From: Dehalococcoidia bacterium
GTDB lineage: Bacteria; Chloroflexota; Dehalococcoidia; UBA1151; UBA1328
Assembly (NCBI GenBank): GCA_030745955.1
Contig: JASLNQ010000084.1
Location: 1 to 8,185 of the forward strand
Reading direction: 5' to 3'
Length of the DNA stretch: 8,185 bases
A program made the translations under genes and the position numbers. Positions 1 through 6,693 of the stretch are shown here, piece by piece (the stretch's first letter is position 1; every line of letters begins with the position of its first letter). The notes beneath the pieces are model-generated. The model had not been told where the DNA came from. It ran no database searches and saw only the letters and a program-made list of their open reading frames with translations.

Positions 1-1
1 C

Positions 2-625
2 GTGCTGCGACCAAGGGTGTCGCTGGCTGGCGAATTGCTGATGCTGGCCGCCCTGGCGGTTGTGGATATCGCCGAATCGTACGGAATCGACACCGGGATC
101 AAGTGGCCCAACGACGTGCAGGTCAATGGGAAAAAACTGGCGGGTGTCATTGCCGAATCGGTCTCCGGACCCGCCGGCGGCTCAGGCGAAGACCACAACA
201 CCGAAAACAACGCCGTCCCGGTCCTCGATAATCGGTCCAGCCACATCACGGCGGTAATAGGAATCGGTTTGAACGTCAATTTCGTGCCAGCAGACCACGC
301 AGGCACTGCTCCGGGATCGACAAGCCTGGCCGCAGAACTCGGGCGGCAAATCAATCGATCTGAAACCTTCGAGAAGCTCGTGCGATCGCTCAATGACCAC
401 TACTCCGGCATTACGGCTGGTGGAAGCGTCATCCCTGCCTGGCGGCAGAAACTCACAACCCTGGACCGCAGGGTGACGGTTGTAAGCGGAGAGCCGGGAA
501 ACACCTCGGAGTTGCACGGGCTGGCGCACGACGTCGATTCCAGCGGACGCCTGATCGTGCGCGATGAAAACGGCCGCGACTGGCCGGTGGCTGCCGGTGA
601 GGTCACCGTCCGGGAGATCGAGTGA
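2..625 (+). CDS. birA: Biotin--[acetyl-CoA-carboxylase] ligase, C-terminal part (5' end cut by window)
   Basis: Biotin protein ligase activates biotin with ATP to biotinyl-AMP and attaches it to a lysine of carboxylase carrier domains in the cytoplasm. The reading frame is open to the window edge, so the biotin-binding N-terminal part, including the GRGRRG-type loop, is missing. The GTG at position 2 is not the true start. Visible landmarks, in residues of the visible part, are KWPND (34-38), KLAGVIAE (45-52), IGIGLNVN (86-93) and a C-terminal SH3-like domain (about 155-205) with GLAHDVDSSGRLIV. Between KLAGVIAE and IGIGLNVN there is a Gly/Asn/Asp-rich stretch (about 54-80) longer than the usual short turn. 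The stop overlaps the start of the DUF167 gene by 4 bp, implying co-transcription and translational coupling. Whether an N-terminal DNA-binding domain exists cannot be seen. The family call is secure from the motifs. Confidence 0.93.
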   Translation: MLRPRVSLAGELLMLAALAVVDIAESYGIDTGIKWPNDVQVNGKKLAGVIAESVSGPAGGSGEDHNTENNAVPVLDNRSSHITAVIGIGLNVNFVPADHAGTAPGSTSLAAELGRQINRSETFEKLVRSLNDHYSGITAGGSVIPAWRQKLTTLDRRVTVVSGEPGNTSELHGLAHDVDSSGRLIVRDENGRDWPVAAGEVTVREIE

Positions 626-936
626 CGGAGGCTTCGGACCCAATGGCCCGGAAATCACGAATCAGCATCAGGCTTCAGCCCAGGGCTTCGCGTGATGAAG
701 TGTCCGGCTGGAATGACGAGGGAGCACTGCGCGTGCGGGTCAAGGCACCGCCCGTCGATGGAGCCGCAAACACCGCACTTATCCAGCTCCTTGCCAAACG
801 CCTGGGAATCGCCAGGAGCAACGTATCGCTCGTATCGGGTGCGTCCTCCCGCAGCAAAACCGTTGAAATTACCGGTGTTTCAGACGATGATCTGTTTAGA
901 AAATTCGGGGTGCGCCCAGGGCCTCGGCCACGATAA
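622..936 (+). CDS. DUF167 / YggU family small protein
   Basis: This 104-residue protein belongs to DUF167 (YggU family), small conserved proteins with no firmly established biochemical role. Recognisable signatures are QPRASRDEV (19-27), the core APPVDGAANTALIQLLAKR (42-60) and the following VSLVSGASSRSKTVEI (68-83). The GTG start at 622 is chosen because GGGAG (612-616) sits 5 nt upstream and the codon overlaps the birA stop. An in-frame ATG at 643 is the alternative and has a poorer ribosome site. In many bacteria this gene follows yggT in a proC-yggT-yggU cluster. Here it is on the opposite strand and attached to birA, and its last 41 bp (896-936) also encode the C-terminus of YggT on the other strand. 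The family assignment is secure and the function is unknown. Confidence 0.9.
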   Translation: MTEASDPMARKSRISIRLQPRASRDEVSGWNDEGALRVRVKAPPVDGAANTALIQLLAKRLGIARSNVSLVSGASSRSKTVEITGVSDDDLFRKFGVRPGPRPR

Positions 937-1156
937 ACAGCGTGAAGACGATAATCATCGGGCTGATATCGATCATGCCTATTCGCGGGATGAGCTTCGA
1001 GGCCGGGACCATCACCGGGTCGGTGATCTGGTAAAGCAGCTGGACGATCGGGTGCCGGCGTGCGTCAGGGAACCAGGATGTGAGTGCCCGGGCAATCACC
1101 AGTAATGCGAATATCTCGAGGATCAACCCGATAAATTCAAGGACCGACCCGTTCAT
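896..1156 (-). CDS. yggT: YggT family membrane protein
   Basis: This is an 86-residue YggT-family integral membrane protein. The family is linked to osmotic tolerance in bacteria and to the plastid CCB3 factor for cytochrome b6 haem attachment; its precise biochemical role is not settled. Two hydrophobic segments are visible at about residues 5-24 and 64-82. They flank the conserved loop RALTSWFP (23-30), ITDPVMVPASKLIP (44-57) and DISPMI (63-68). The length suits the single-domain, two-helix form. The start ATG (1154-1156) overlaps the proC TGA as ATGA, and GGGTGG lies just upstream inside proC, so translation is probably coupled to proC. The gene ends convergently with DUF167, overlapping it by 41 bp. 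Confidence 0.9.
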   Translation of the reverse strand: MNGSVLEFIGLILEIFALLVIARALTSWFPDARRHPIVQLLYQITDPVMVPASKLIPRIGMIDISPMIIVFTLFIVAEALGAPRIF

Positions 1157-1953
1157 TTGCCACCCGCCAGCTCTTCGCCCCGCTCGAACGCCGTGCGCAC
1201 CGCGTCTGCGATAACCGCCCTGAATCCACCGTTTTCAAGCGCGGCCAGGCCCGCCGCCGTAGTACCCCCCGGCGAAGTGACCATATTGCGCAGTTCTGCC
1301 GGGTGCTTGCCCGATTCGCGCTGGAGCGCCGCACTGCCGAACACCGTTTGCGATGCCAGGTGGCGCGCCACATGTACGGGTAACCCGAGTTCGACCCCGG
1401 CGTCGGTAAGCGCCTCGATGAACACGAACACATAACCCGGCCCGCTGCCGCTCATGGCAGTTGCGATATCGACGCTCTTTTCGTCTGCGAACTTCAACTC
1501 GTCGCCGATGGCGTTCAACATTCCCGCCACGAAGTCCTGCGTCGCATTGGCAACATCCTCAGACGCCGTCCACGCAGAAATCCCCTTGCGGATCTGGGCC
1601 GGGGTATTCGGCATCACTCGAACGAGCCTCGTGTGATTCAGCTTGAGGCCGATCGAATGCATTTTCACTCCGGCCATGATCGAAAGGACCGTCTGGTTCG
1701 CCTCAAGGGCGCCTTTCAACTCGTCGGCCACCGCATCCAGCTGCTGGGGCTTCACTGAAAGCACGACGATGTCGGCACCGGCAATTGCTTCCCGGTTGCT
1801 GGCGGTCACCTCGACCGCGAGGTCGTTCTTCAGTGACTCACGCCGGGCCTCGAACGGCTCGCCAACGATGATGCTGGCGTCGATACCAGCATCCTTAACT
1901 CCGGCGATAATGGCCTGTGCCATCACTCCGCCGCCAATGAATGCGATTCGCAT
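1153..1953 (-). CDS. proC: Pyrroline-5-carboxylate reductase
   Basis: ProC reduces 1-pyrroline-5-carboxylate to L-proline with NAD(P)H, the last step of proline synthesis, in the cytoplasm. At 266 residues it has normal length. The N-terminal Rossmann fold shows FIGGGVMAQAII (5-16), then SVKPQ (66-70) and VMPNTPAQ (113-120). The C-terminal dimerisation and catalytic domain has SGSGPGYVF (168-176) and the P5CR signature in LRNMVTSPGGTTAAGL (221-236). The ATG at 1951-1953 is the natural start because the Rossmann strand begins at residue 2. No good Shine-Dalgarno sequence is seen, so initiation may be weak or leader-dependent. A TATAAT box lies 70 bp upstream and a hairpin occupies the 5' leader. 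proC is followed by yggT with a 4-bp overlap, a widely conserved pairing. Confidence 0.96.
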   Translation of the reverse strand: MRIAFIGGGVMAQAIIAGVKDAGIDASIIVGEPFEARRESLKNDLAVEVTASNREAIAGADIVVLSVKPQQLDAVADELKGALEANQTVLSIMAGVKMHSIGLKLNHTRLVRVMPNTPAQIRKGISAWTASEDVANATQDFVAGMLNAIGDELKFADEKSVDIATAMSGSGPGYVFVFIEALTDAGVELGLPVHVARHLASQTVFGSAALQRESGKHPAELRNMVTSPGGTTAAGLAALENGGFRAVIADAVRTAFERGEELAGGK

Positions 1954-1987
1954 ATTCGTAAGTCGTGTTCAGGAAAGCCCGGTTGGA

Positions 1988-2017
1988 AGCACACAGCCCG
2001 AAACTACGGGGTGTGCT
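1988..2017 (-). promoter_or_regulatory. Hairpin in the proC 5' leader
   Basis: AGCACAC (1988-1994) is perfectly complementary to GTGTGCT (2011-2017). Inside it, CCCG (1997-2000) pairs with CGGG (2007-2010), leaving a 2-nt bulge and a 6-nt loop. No T tract follows on either strand, so it does not look like a standard terminator. If the TATAAT box at 2023-2028 is the proC -10 element, the stem would begin almost at the transcript 5' end. That suggests an RNA-stabilising leader hairpin or an operator. The structure is read directly; the role is inferred. Confidence 0.5.
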
Positions 2018-2022
2018 ACCCG

Positions 2023-2028
2023 ATTATA
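2023..2028 (-). promoter_or_regulatory. Candidate -10 box of the proC-yggT promoter
   Basis: The minus strand reads a perfect TATAAT in an otherwise GC-rich stretch, about 70 bp before the proC start codon. No convincing -35 hexamer is found at 16-18 bp spacing (GGAATT at 17 bp), so this is a partial match only. Expected transcription start is near 2016-2017. Confidence 0.4.
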
Positions 2029-2114
2029 CGGACGGGCGGCAGCAGAATTCCCGCGGTTCCAGTGCTCCATTCGGGTGACTCACTGTCCGCGATATGGGGT
2101 CAACTGGCGCCCCG

Positions 2115-3122
2115 TTAGCCCACCAGGCCCCTCCGGGAAGCAAGCGAAGATCCCAGCTTCAGCGCTTCGACCATGCTCGTTTCGCCAGCGATACCCATAC
2201 CGGCGATATCGAACGCGGTGCCGTGGTCGACCGAGGTGCGGAGGAACGGCAGACCAAGGTTCACCGTGACCGACTCCTCGACACCAAAGACCTTGATCGC
2301 GATGTGTCCCTGGTCGTGGTACATCACCAGCACCACGTCGTACGTTCCCGCCGCCGCCTGGTTGAAGATCGAGTCGGCCGGGTGTGGCCCCGTGGCGTCG
2401 ATACCCGCCGCCCGCGCCTCGGCCACGGCAGGTGCGATCTCCCGGGCCTCCTCGTCGCCAATCAGGCCGTTGTCCGATGCGTGCGGGTTGAGGGCCGCAA
2501 CCGCGATCCGCGGGTTGGCGAATCCCCACTCGTTGAAATGCTTCTGCGTTAGCCGCAGGGCGGTCATGATGTTCTCGGTCGTCACGTACTTGCACGCTTC
2601 GGCCAGTGGCTTGTGAGTCGACAGGTGCATGCACCGCAGCGGCCCGCTCACCAGCATCGTCGCAACGTAGCTTGATCCGGTCAGGCGCCTGAACACCTCC
2701 ATGTGGCCGGTATCGGCGCTGCCACCCATGTGCCACGACTCCTTGTTCACAGGCGCAGTCACCATGCCGGCAACCTGCCCGGCGATGCACATCTTTGCCG
2801 CCTCCTCGACCCAGAGGTGCGATGCAGCACCAGACCCGGCATCGTGCTGCCCCACCGGGAACTGCGTGCCCTCCCAGTCGCCGGGCGAGACGATCTCTAT
2901 CGTGCCCGGTTCGCCTTTCGCCTCGGCCGGATCTTCGACGCCGACCGCAGTATCGGCCGACCCGATCGCAGCCAGCGCCGTTTTCACGTCGAGGACCGTA
3001 CCGACCAGCACTGGCCGCACAAGGTCGTACATTGAACGGTCCTGGAGCGACTTGACGACCACCTCGGGTCCGATTCCAGAGGGATCGCCGATCGTTACTG
3101 CGAGCAGGGGCTTGTCTGTCAT
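2115..3122 (-). CDS. pdxA: 4-hydroxythreonine-4-phosphate dehydrogenase family protein (PdxA or PdxA2-like)
   Basis: This is a 335-residue member of the PdxA family, metal-dependent NAD(P)-linked dehydrogenases. Classical PdxA oxidises 4-phosphohydroxy-L-threonine in PLP synthesis. PdxA2-type paralogues act on D-threonate or D-erythronate 4-phosphate in catabolism. Motifs are GDPSGIGPE (12-20), TAPVNK (122-127), GHMEVF (139-144), LNPHA (211-215), MYHDQG (267-272) and RTSVDHGTAFDIAG (295-308). His140, His170 and His269 correspond to the three metal-binding histidines of the E. coli enzyme. The segment YHDQGHIAIK resembles, from memory, PdxA2-type proteins more than E. coli PdxA (YHDQGLPVLK), so the physiological substrate is open. 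The ATG at 3120-3122 is set by the conserved N-terminus, with a weak AGAAG upstream. No kinase partner (DUF1537) or pdxJ is in view. Confidence 0.88.
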   Translation of the reverse strand: MTDKPLLAVTIGDPSGIGPEVVVKSLQDRSMYDLVRPVLVGTVLDVKTALAAIGSADTAVGVEDPAEAKGEPGTIEIVSPGDWEGTQFPVGQHDAGSGAASHLWVEEAAKMCIAGQVAGMVTAPVNKESWHMGGSADTGHMEVFRRLTGSSYVATMLVSGPLRCMHLSTHKPLAEACKYVTTENIMTALRLTQKHFNEWGFANPRIAVAALNPHASDNGLIGDEEAREIAPAVAEARAAGIDATGPHPADSIFNQAAAGTYDVVLVMYHDQGHIAIKVFGVEESVTVNLGLPFLRTSVDHGTAFDIAGMGIAGETSMVEALKLGSSLASRRGLVG

Positions 3123-3330
3123 CTGTGTGATTTTCTTCTGGATTTGCTGACGATACGGAAGGGATTCTGCGGACGTACAAAAATCCCGACCGGTTTGAGT
3201 AGCTAGGTTAGCGCACAGTCGGTTGATTTAGCGCGCACCAGCCCTGTCGCAGGTATGAAACCGACCCGTGAGAGCCAGCGACGATGGCCGGAGAAAACCA
3301 GCCACTAAAAAGGCCAAAAAAGTCGGCCAA

Positions 3331-3364
3331 CATAAAAACCGGACGGATATTTCCGCCCGGCTTT
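3331..3364 (-). terminator. Rho-independent terminator of nrdJ
   Basis: On the minus strand, about 25 nt after the nrdJ stop, a 9-bp stem (3352-3360 with 3339-3347, one G-U pair) closes a 4-nt loop and is followed by five T residues (3338-3334). Flanking AAAG can pair with part of the T tract. This is a textbook intrinsic terminator. It ends the nrdR-nrdJ transcript before pdxA. Confidence 0.88.
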
Positions 3365-3385
3365 CACACTTTGCGATTCAGGGCC

Positions 3386-5845
3386 CTAGCACTTGCTGTA
3401 CCCGCAGGCGAGGCACTTCAGGCACCCCTCGATGTGGGCCACCGCCGACGAACACTCGGGGCAGAGATCGCTCGCTGGTGCGCTTACCGTGACTGCAACC
3501 TTCTGCTGGTCGTCGAGGATCTGGACCGACTGTGCCATTGGCATGCCCAGGTCTTTCGTCGATGGCGGGTTGAACATCTCGGCCTGGCTCGATTCCCCCT
3601 CAGTCAACTCGTCCTGGGTCGGCAGGGCAGATGCCTCCTGGGTTATCCGGTCGAGCACGGAAGCAATGGCGTCGGGGACTGAACGGATCATCACGCCGTC
3701 GTCCCATGCCGGGACATCGGTGATGCCGCGCAACTGTTCCGAAACGTCGACTGGGTCGATACCCGAACGCAGCGCCAGCGAGGCCATTCGTGAAACGGCC
3801 TCCGCCATCGCAGCATCGTTTCCACCTGCCTTGCCATGGGTTGCAAACACCTCGAACGGGCGGCCATCAACCGACATGTTGATTGTCACGAACAGGTTCC
3901 CGCGACCAGTGCGGACACGACGGGTAATGCCATGTAGTAACGCCGGCCGGTCGGATGGAGTGATGTACTGCGGAATAGCGCCTGCCTCAGCCTCAACGGC
4001 AACATCGGTCTGAGGAGCGTCAGCAGCGGCGCCTTCGGTTGTACCGGTCGTCAGCACTTCCTTTTCACGGGAGCCCGCGCGGTAAACGGTGATGCCCTTG
4101 CAGCTGGATTCCCAGGCCAGCAGGTAAGCGTCCTCAACGTCCTCGACTGTCGCTTCATTGGGGAAGTTGATCGTCTTGGAAATACCGGCGTCGGTGCTCT
4201 CCTGGAACGCAGCCTGCATGTGCACATGGTCCCGCGGCGAAATGTCGGAGGCCACGTGGAACAGGCGCTTCACATCGTCGGGCACCTCGTCGCGGTCCTG
4301 TAGTGAACCGCCGTTTGACAGGTACTCCAGCAGGTCGTCGCTGTAGAAACTGCGCTCACGGGCAATCCGCTCGAAGTTCCTGTCGACGTAGTAGAGAGTC
4401 TGTCCTTCAAGGATGTTCTGCTTCCGGAAGGCCAGCGAGAAGATCGGCTCGACACCGCTGGACGCACCGGCGATCATCGAGATCGTACCCGTCGGTGCCA
4501 CCGTCAGGCGGCAGGCGTTTCGGTACGGCCTCTCGCCCCGTTTCGCAGCCTCTGATTCGCGCCACGCCGGAAACGGTCCGCGCTCCTCGGCCAGTTCCAG
4601 GGATTTCTCATCCGCTTTAGTCCTGATGAACTGCATCATCCTGCGGCCCAGGTCAACGGCCTCGTCGGTGTCGTAGGGAATGCCGAGGCACACCAGCAGA
4701 TCGGCGAATCCCATCACACCCAGTCCCAGCTTCCGGGTCTTATAGGTCATTTCCTTGATGGCCGGGACTGCGTACTGGTTCGCATCGATCACGTTGTCGA
4801 GCATCCGGGTTGCTAGCCGCGTAGTCGCTCCAAGACGGTCCCAGTCGATATCGGTGAGACCTGCCTCGTCCGTAACCACGAACTTCGCGACATCGATAGA
4901 GCCGAGGTTGCATGATTCGTTCGGCAGGAGCGGTTGCTCACCGCACGGATTGGTGGCGGTGATACGGCCGAGGTGAAGGACCGGGCTGTTCCGGTTGACC
5001 TCGTCGAGGAAGATCATTCCAGGTTCGCCGTTCCTCCACGCGCCATAAACGATCTTGGAGAACACCTTGCGGGCGTCCAGGCGTTCGACCTCGATCATGC
5101 CGCTGTCGAGGTCCGAGGGATCGGCGAGAGTGCGCAGCGGGTACGTCGTACCATCCCTCACTGCCTGCATAAACTCGTCGGAAGCGCCTACTGAAATGTT
5201 GAAGTTGTGGATTTCACCCTCGACCTCTTTGCAATCGATGAACTCGAGGATGTCGGGGTGGTGAATGTCCATCACGGCCATGTTTGCGCCGTCACGTTTT
5301 CCGCCCTGTGTGACGAGGGTAGAGACCGACGACAGGTGCCGCAGTACCGCTATCGGGCCACACGCCTTACCGTGGGTCGTCCTGATCCCGGCGCTCTTTG
5401 GGCGAAGTTCGGTAAGCGCAAATCCCGTACCACCACCGAACTTCTGCACCATGGCAGCATCGCGGGCGGCGCCCATGATGCCCTCCATACTGTCTTCAAG
5501 GGGCAGCACGAAACAGGCCGAGAGCGTGCCCGCACCCGTGCCCGCGTTCATCAATGTCGGCGAGTTTGGCAGGTACTCCAGGCTGGCCATCATCTGGAAG
5601 AATTTCTCTTCAAGTTCGGTTATCTCGACCGCTGTTTTTTCGTACCTCGACTCAGTGGCCGACAACGCCCTGGCCACCCGGCGGAACATACCTTCGGGAG
5701 TTTCGACGATCTCGCCAGATTCGTTCTTCTGCAAATAACGCTTGTCCAGCACAACGCGGGCATTGTCGGTAATCACTGCCGGAATAAATTCCTCGACCGG
5801 GGTTTTGCCGTTGGTGCTCATCTGCGTTTCCTGCGTAATGGTCAT
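3386..5845 (-). CDS. nrdJ: Adenosylcobalamin-dependent (class II) ribonucleoside-diphosphate reductase
   Basis: NrdJ makes deoxyribonucleotides from ribonucleotides using a thiyl radical generated from adenosylcobalamin, and needs no oxygen and no NrdB subunit. In this 819-residue frame the barrel domain carries Cys111 (SACFVLP), the NPCGE loop (299-303) with thiyl Cys301 and Glu303, partner Cys312 (NESCNLGS) and PTGTIS (451-456). A TSCPD domain (about 630-735) follows. The tail has CPEC (795-798), CLKC (808-811), Cys814 and Cys819 in CGYSKC, the zinc-ribbon and redox-shuttle end typical of long class II enzymes. There is no N-terminal ATP-cone, so dATP overall-activity control is not expected in the enzyme itself. 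Coordinates give the longest frame; the second ATG (5819-5821, residue 9) has a better ribosome site and is the likelier start. It lies 122 bp downstream of nrdR. Confidence 0.97.
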   Translation of the reverse strand: MTITQETQMSTNGKTPVEEFIPAVITDNARVVLDKRYLQKNESGEIVETPEGMFRRVARALSATESRYEKTAVEITELEEKFFQMMASLEYLPNSPTLMNAGTGAGTLSACFVLPLEDSMEGIMGAARDAAMVQKFGGGTGFALTELRPKSAGIRTTHGKACGPIAVLRHLSSVSTLVTQGGKRDGANMAVMDIHHPDILEFIDCKEVEGEIHNFNISVGASDEFMQAVRDGTTYPLRTLADPSDLDSGMIEVERLDARKVFSKIVYGAWRNGEPGMIFLDEVNRNSPVLHLGRITATNPCGEQPLLPNESCNLGSIDVAKFVVTDEAGLTDIDWDRLGATTRLATRMLDNVIDANQYAVPAIKEMTYKTRKLGLGVMGFADLLVCLGIPYDTDEAVDLGRRMMQFIRTKADEKSLELAEERGPFPAWRESEAAKRGERPYRNACRLTVAPTGTISMIAGASSGVEPIFSLAFRKQNILEGQTLYYVDRNFERIARERSFYSDDLLEYLSNGGSLQDRDEVPDDVKRLFHVASDISPRDHVHMQAAFQESTDAGISKTINFPNEATVEDVEDAYLLAWESSCKGITVYRAGSREKEVLTTGTTEGAAADAPQTDVAVEAEAGAIPQYITPSDRPALLHGITRRVRTGRGNLFVTINMSVDGRPFEVFATHGKAGGNDAAMAEAVSRMASLALRSGIDPVDVSEQLRGITDVPAWDDGVMIRSVPDAIASVLDRITQEASALPTQDELTEGESSQAEMFNPPSTKDLGMPMAQSVQILDDQQKVAVTVSAPASDLCPECSSAVAHIEGCLKCLACGYSKC
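5822..5833 (-). promoter_or_regulatory. Ribosome binding site favouring the second nrdJ ATG
   Basis: The minus strand reads AGGAA, then ACGCAG, then ATG at 5821-5819, a good Shine-Dalgarno sequence with 6-nt spacing. The ATG at 5845-5843 has only AAAAGTTCACAA before it, with no purine-rich core at proper spacing. This suggests translation from 5821, giving an 811-residue protein. Confidence 0.6.
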
Positions 5846-5888
5846 TTGTGAACTTTTCGTCGGTCCTGTTTAGTCTATGAATTCGTGA

Positions 5889-5902
5889 TGCCAGCTCTGG
5901 CA
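5889..5902. repeat. 14-bp palindrome in the nrdR-nrdJ gap
   Basis: TGCCAG and CTGGCA form a perfect 6-bp inverted repeat around a central CT dinucleotide, 44 bp before the first nrdJ ATG. With almost no loop it suits a dimeric DNA-binding protein better than an RNA hairpin. It does not resemble the NrdR box. The binding protein, if any, is unknown. Confidence 0.4.
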
Positions 5903-5934
5903 CTTATGCGATTACTGTCGTCGGTCAATCTGGT

Positions 5935-5958
5935 TGGCCAGAGTGGCTAGTCTGGCCA
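5935..5958. repeat. Inverted repeat just after nrdR
   Basis: TGGCCAGA (5935-5942) and TCTGGCCA (5951-5958) are perfect 8-bp inverted copies separated by 8 nt, starting 10 bp past the nrdR stop. An RNA stem could form in the nrdR-nrdJ transcript. No T run follows, so it is at best a partial or factor-dependent terminator, a processing site or an operator. Confidence 0.5.
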
Positions 5959-5967
5959 CAATAGCCG

Positions 5968-6516
5968 TCAGCCGTGCCTTGCTCTGCGGCGTCGGCCTCG
6001 CATGGCCAGCCGTGGAACATCGTCCTCTATCAGCCGAAGCTGGTTTTTCGAACCGTCGCCACCCTCAGCATCCGGACCGGTCAGCGCCTCCACTTCTTTA
6101 GTGAAGGAATCGACGTCCTGGAAGTCCCGGTAGACCGAAGCGAACCTGATGTAGGCCACCCGGTCGAGGATCTTCAGCCGCTCGATACACATCTCGCCAA
6201 CTATGCGCGCCTCAACCTCGGCCTTCGAAAGTTTGTGCAGTTCTTTTTCTATATCCACAACCATCTTAGAAATGGCGCCGACCTCCAAGGGTCGTTTGGC
6301 ACACGCAACCTGCAACGAACGTTCCAACTTCTCCGATGAAAACGCCTCGCGGCGGCCATCCCGCTTGGCGATCATCAGGGGCATTGAGTGCACACGCTCG
6401 TAGGTGGTGAACCTCGTTTCGCACCGCATGCACTCGCGCCGTCTGCGCACCCCGTCAGGCGCTTCACGCGAGTCGATTACGCGTGATTCATTGTTTCCGC
6501 AAAAGGGACAATGCAT
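5968..6516 (-). CDS. nrdR: Transcriptional repressor NrdR
   Basis: NrdR senses ATP/dATP and represses ribonucleotide reductase genes by binding paired NrdR boxes. The 182-residue protein has the N-terminal zinc ribbon MHCPFCG (1-7) with Cys3, Cys6, Cys29 and Cys32. It continues with SRVIDSREAPDG (11-22) and RFTTYERV (35-42), then an ATP-cone (about 46-136) including KRDGRREAFS (51-60) and RVAYIRFASVYRDF (119-132). The tail (150-182) is longer than the family minimum and ends in a basic RGRRRRARHG stretch. The start is fixed at ATG 6514-6516 because NrdR proteins begin with this zinc ribbon. An in-frame GTG at 6567 has a GGAG nearby but would add 17 unconserved residues. No strong Shine-Dalgarno sequence precedes 6516. 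It is the first gene of an nrdR-nrdJ unit, as in Streptomyces nrdRJ. Confidence 0.95.
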   Translation of the reverse strand: MHCPFCGNNESRVIDSREAPDGVRRRRECMRCETRFTTYERVHSMPLMIAKRDGRREAFSSEKLERSLQVACAKRPLEVGAISKMVVDIEKELHKLSKAEVEARIVGEMCIERLKILDRVAYIRFASVYRDFQDVDSFTKEVEALTGPDAEGGDGSKNQLRLIEDDVPRLAMRGRRRRARHG

Positions 6517-6665
6517 AGCCTGAGTAGTGCCAATCCTTCCGGGTCCGGGCAGGCCGCGAGGAGACACCCGCTCCGGAGCCAGGATCCTGCGATCAAAGAC
6601 CGGGGCAGGGCGTTGTGCTTAACGAAAAGTTGAACACGCCGCCGCGCGGCTGCGGACACAGCCAT

Positions 6666-6681
6666 ACCCCACATTTAGTGG
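6666..6681 (-). promoter_or_regulatory. Promoter-distal NrdR box (box 2)
   Basis: The sequence ACCCCACATTTAGTGG matches 11 of 16 positions of the NrdR-box consensus ACACTATATATAGTGT as I remember it. Its TTTAGTG half is the better conserved half. Its centre lies exactly 32 bp from that of the neighbouring box, the three-helical-turn spacing typical of NrdR operators. It would fall just after the predicted transcription start. Confidence 0.6.
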
Positions 6682-6693
6682 AGTGCACCGGAG

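Noticed and set aside
182..658. A 158-codon minus-strand frame antisense to birA
   Set aside because: It lies inside a clearly conserved birA frame, shows no family motif, and is explained by GC-rich codon bias.
2080..3180. A long 366-codon frame on the minus strand overlapping pdxA
   Set aside because: Its translation is Arg/Gly-rich and motif-free, while the overlapping frame encodes a clear PdxA. It is an open shadow frame caused by high GC.
5207..5851. A 214-codon plus-strand frame antisense to the start of nrdJ
   Set aside because: It is antisense to well-conserved NrdJ sequence and contains no recognisable domain.
6517..6567. A longer NrdR starting at GTG 6567
   Set aside because: It would add a 17-residue extension before the zinc ribbon, whereas NrdR proteins begin at the MxCPxC motif.
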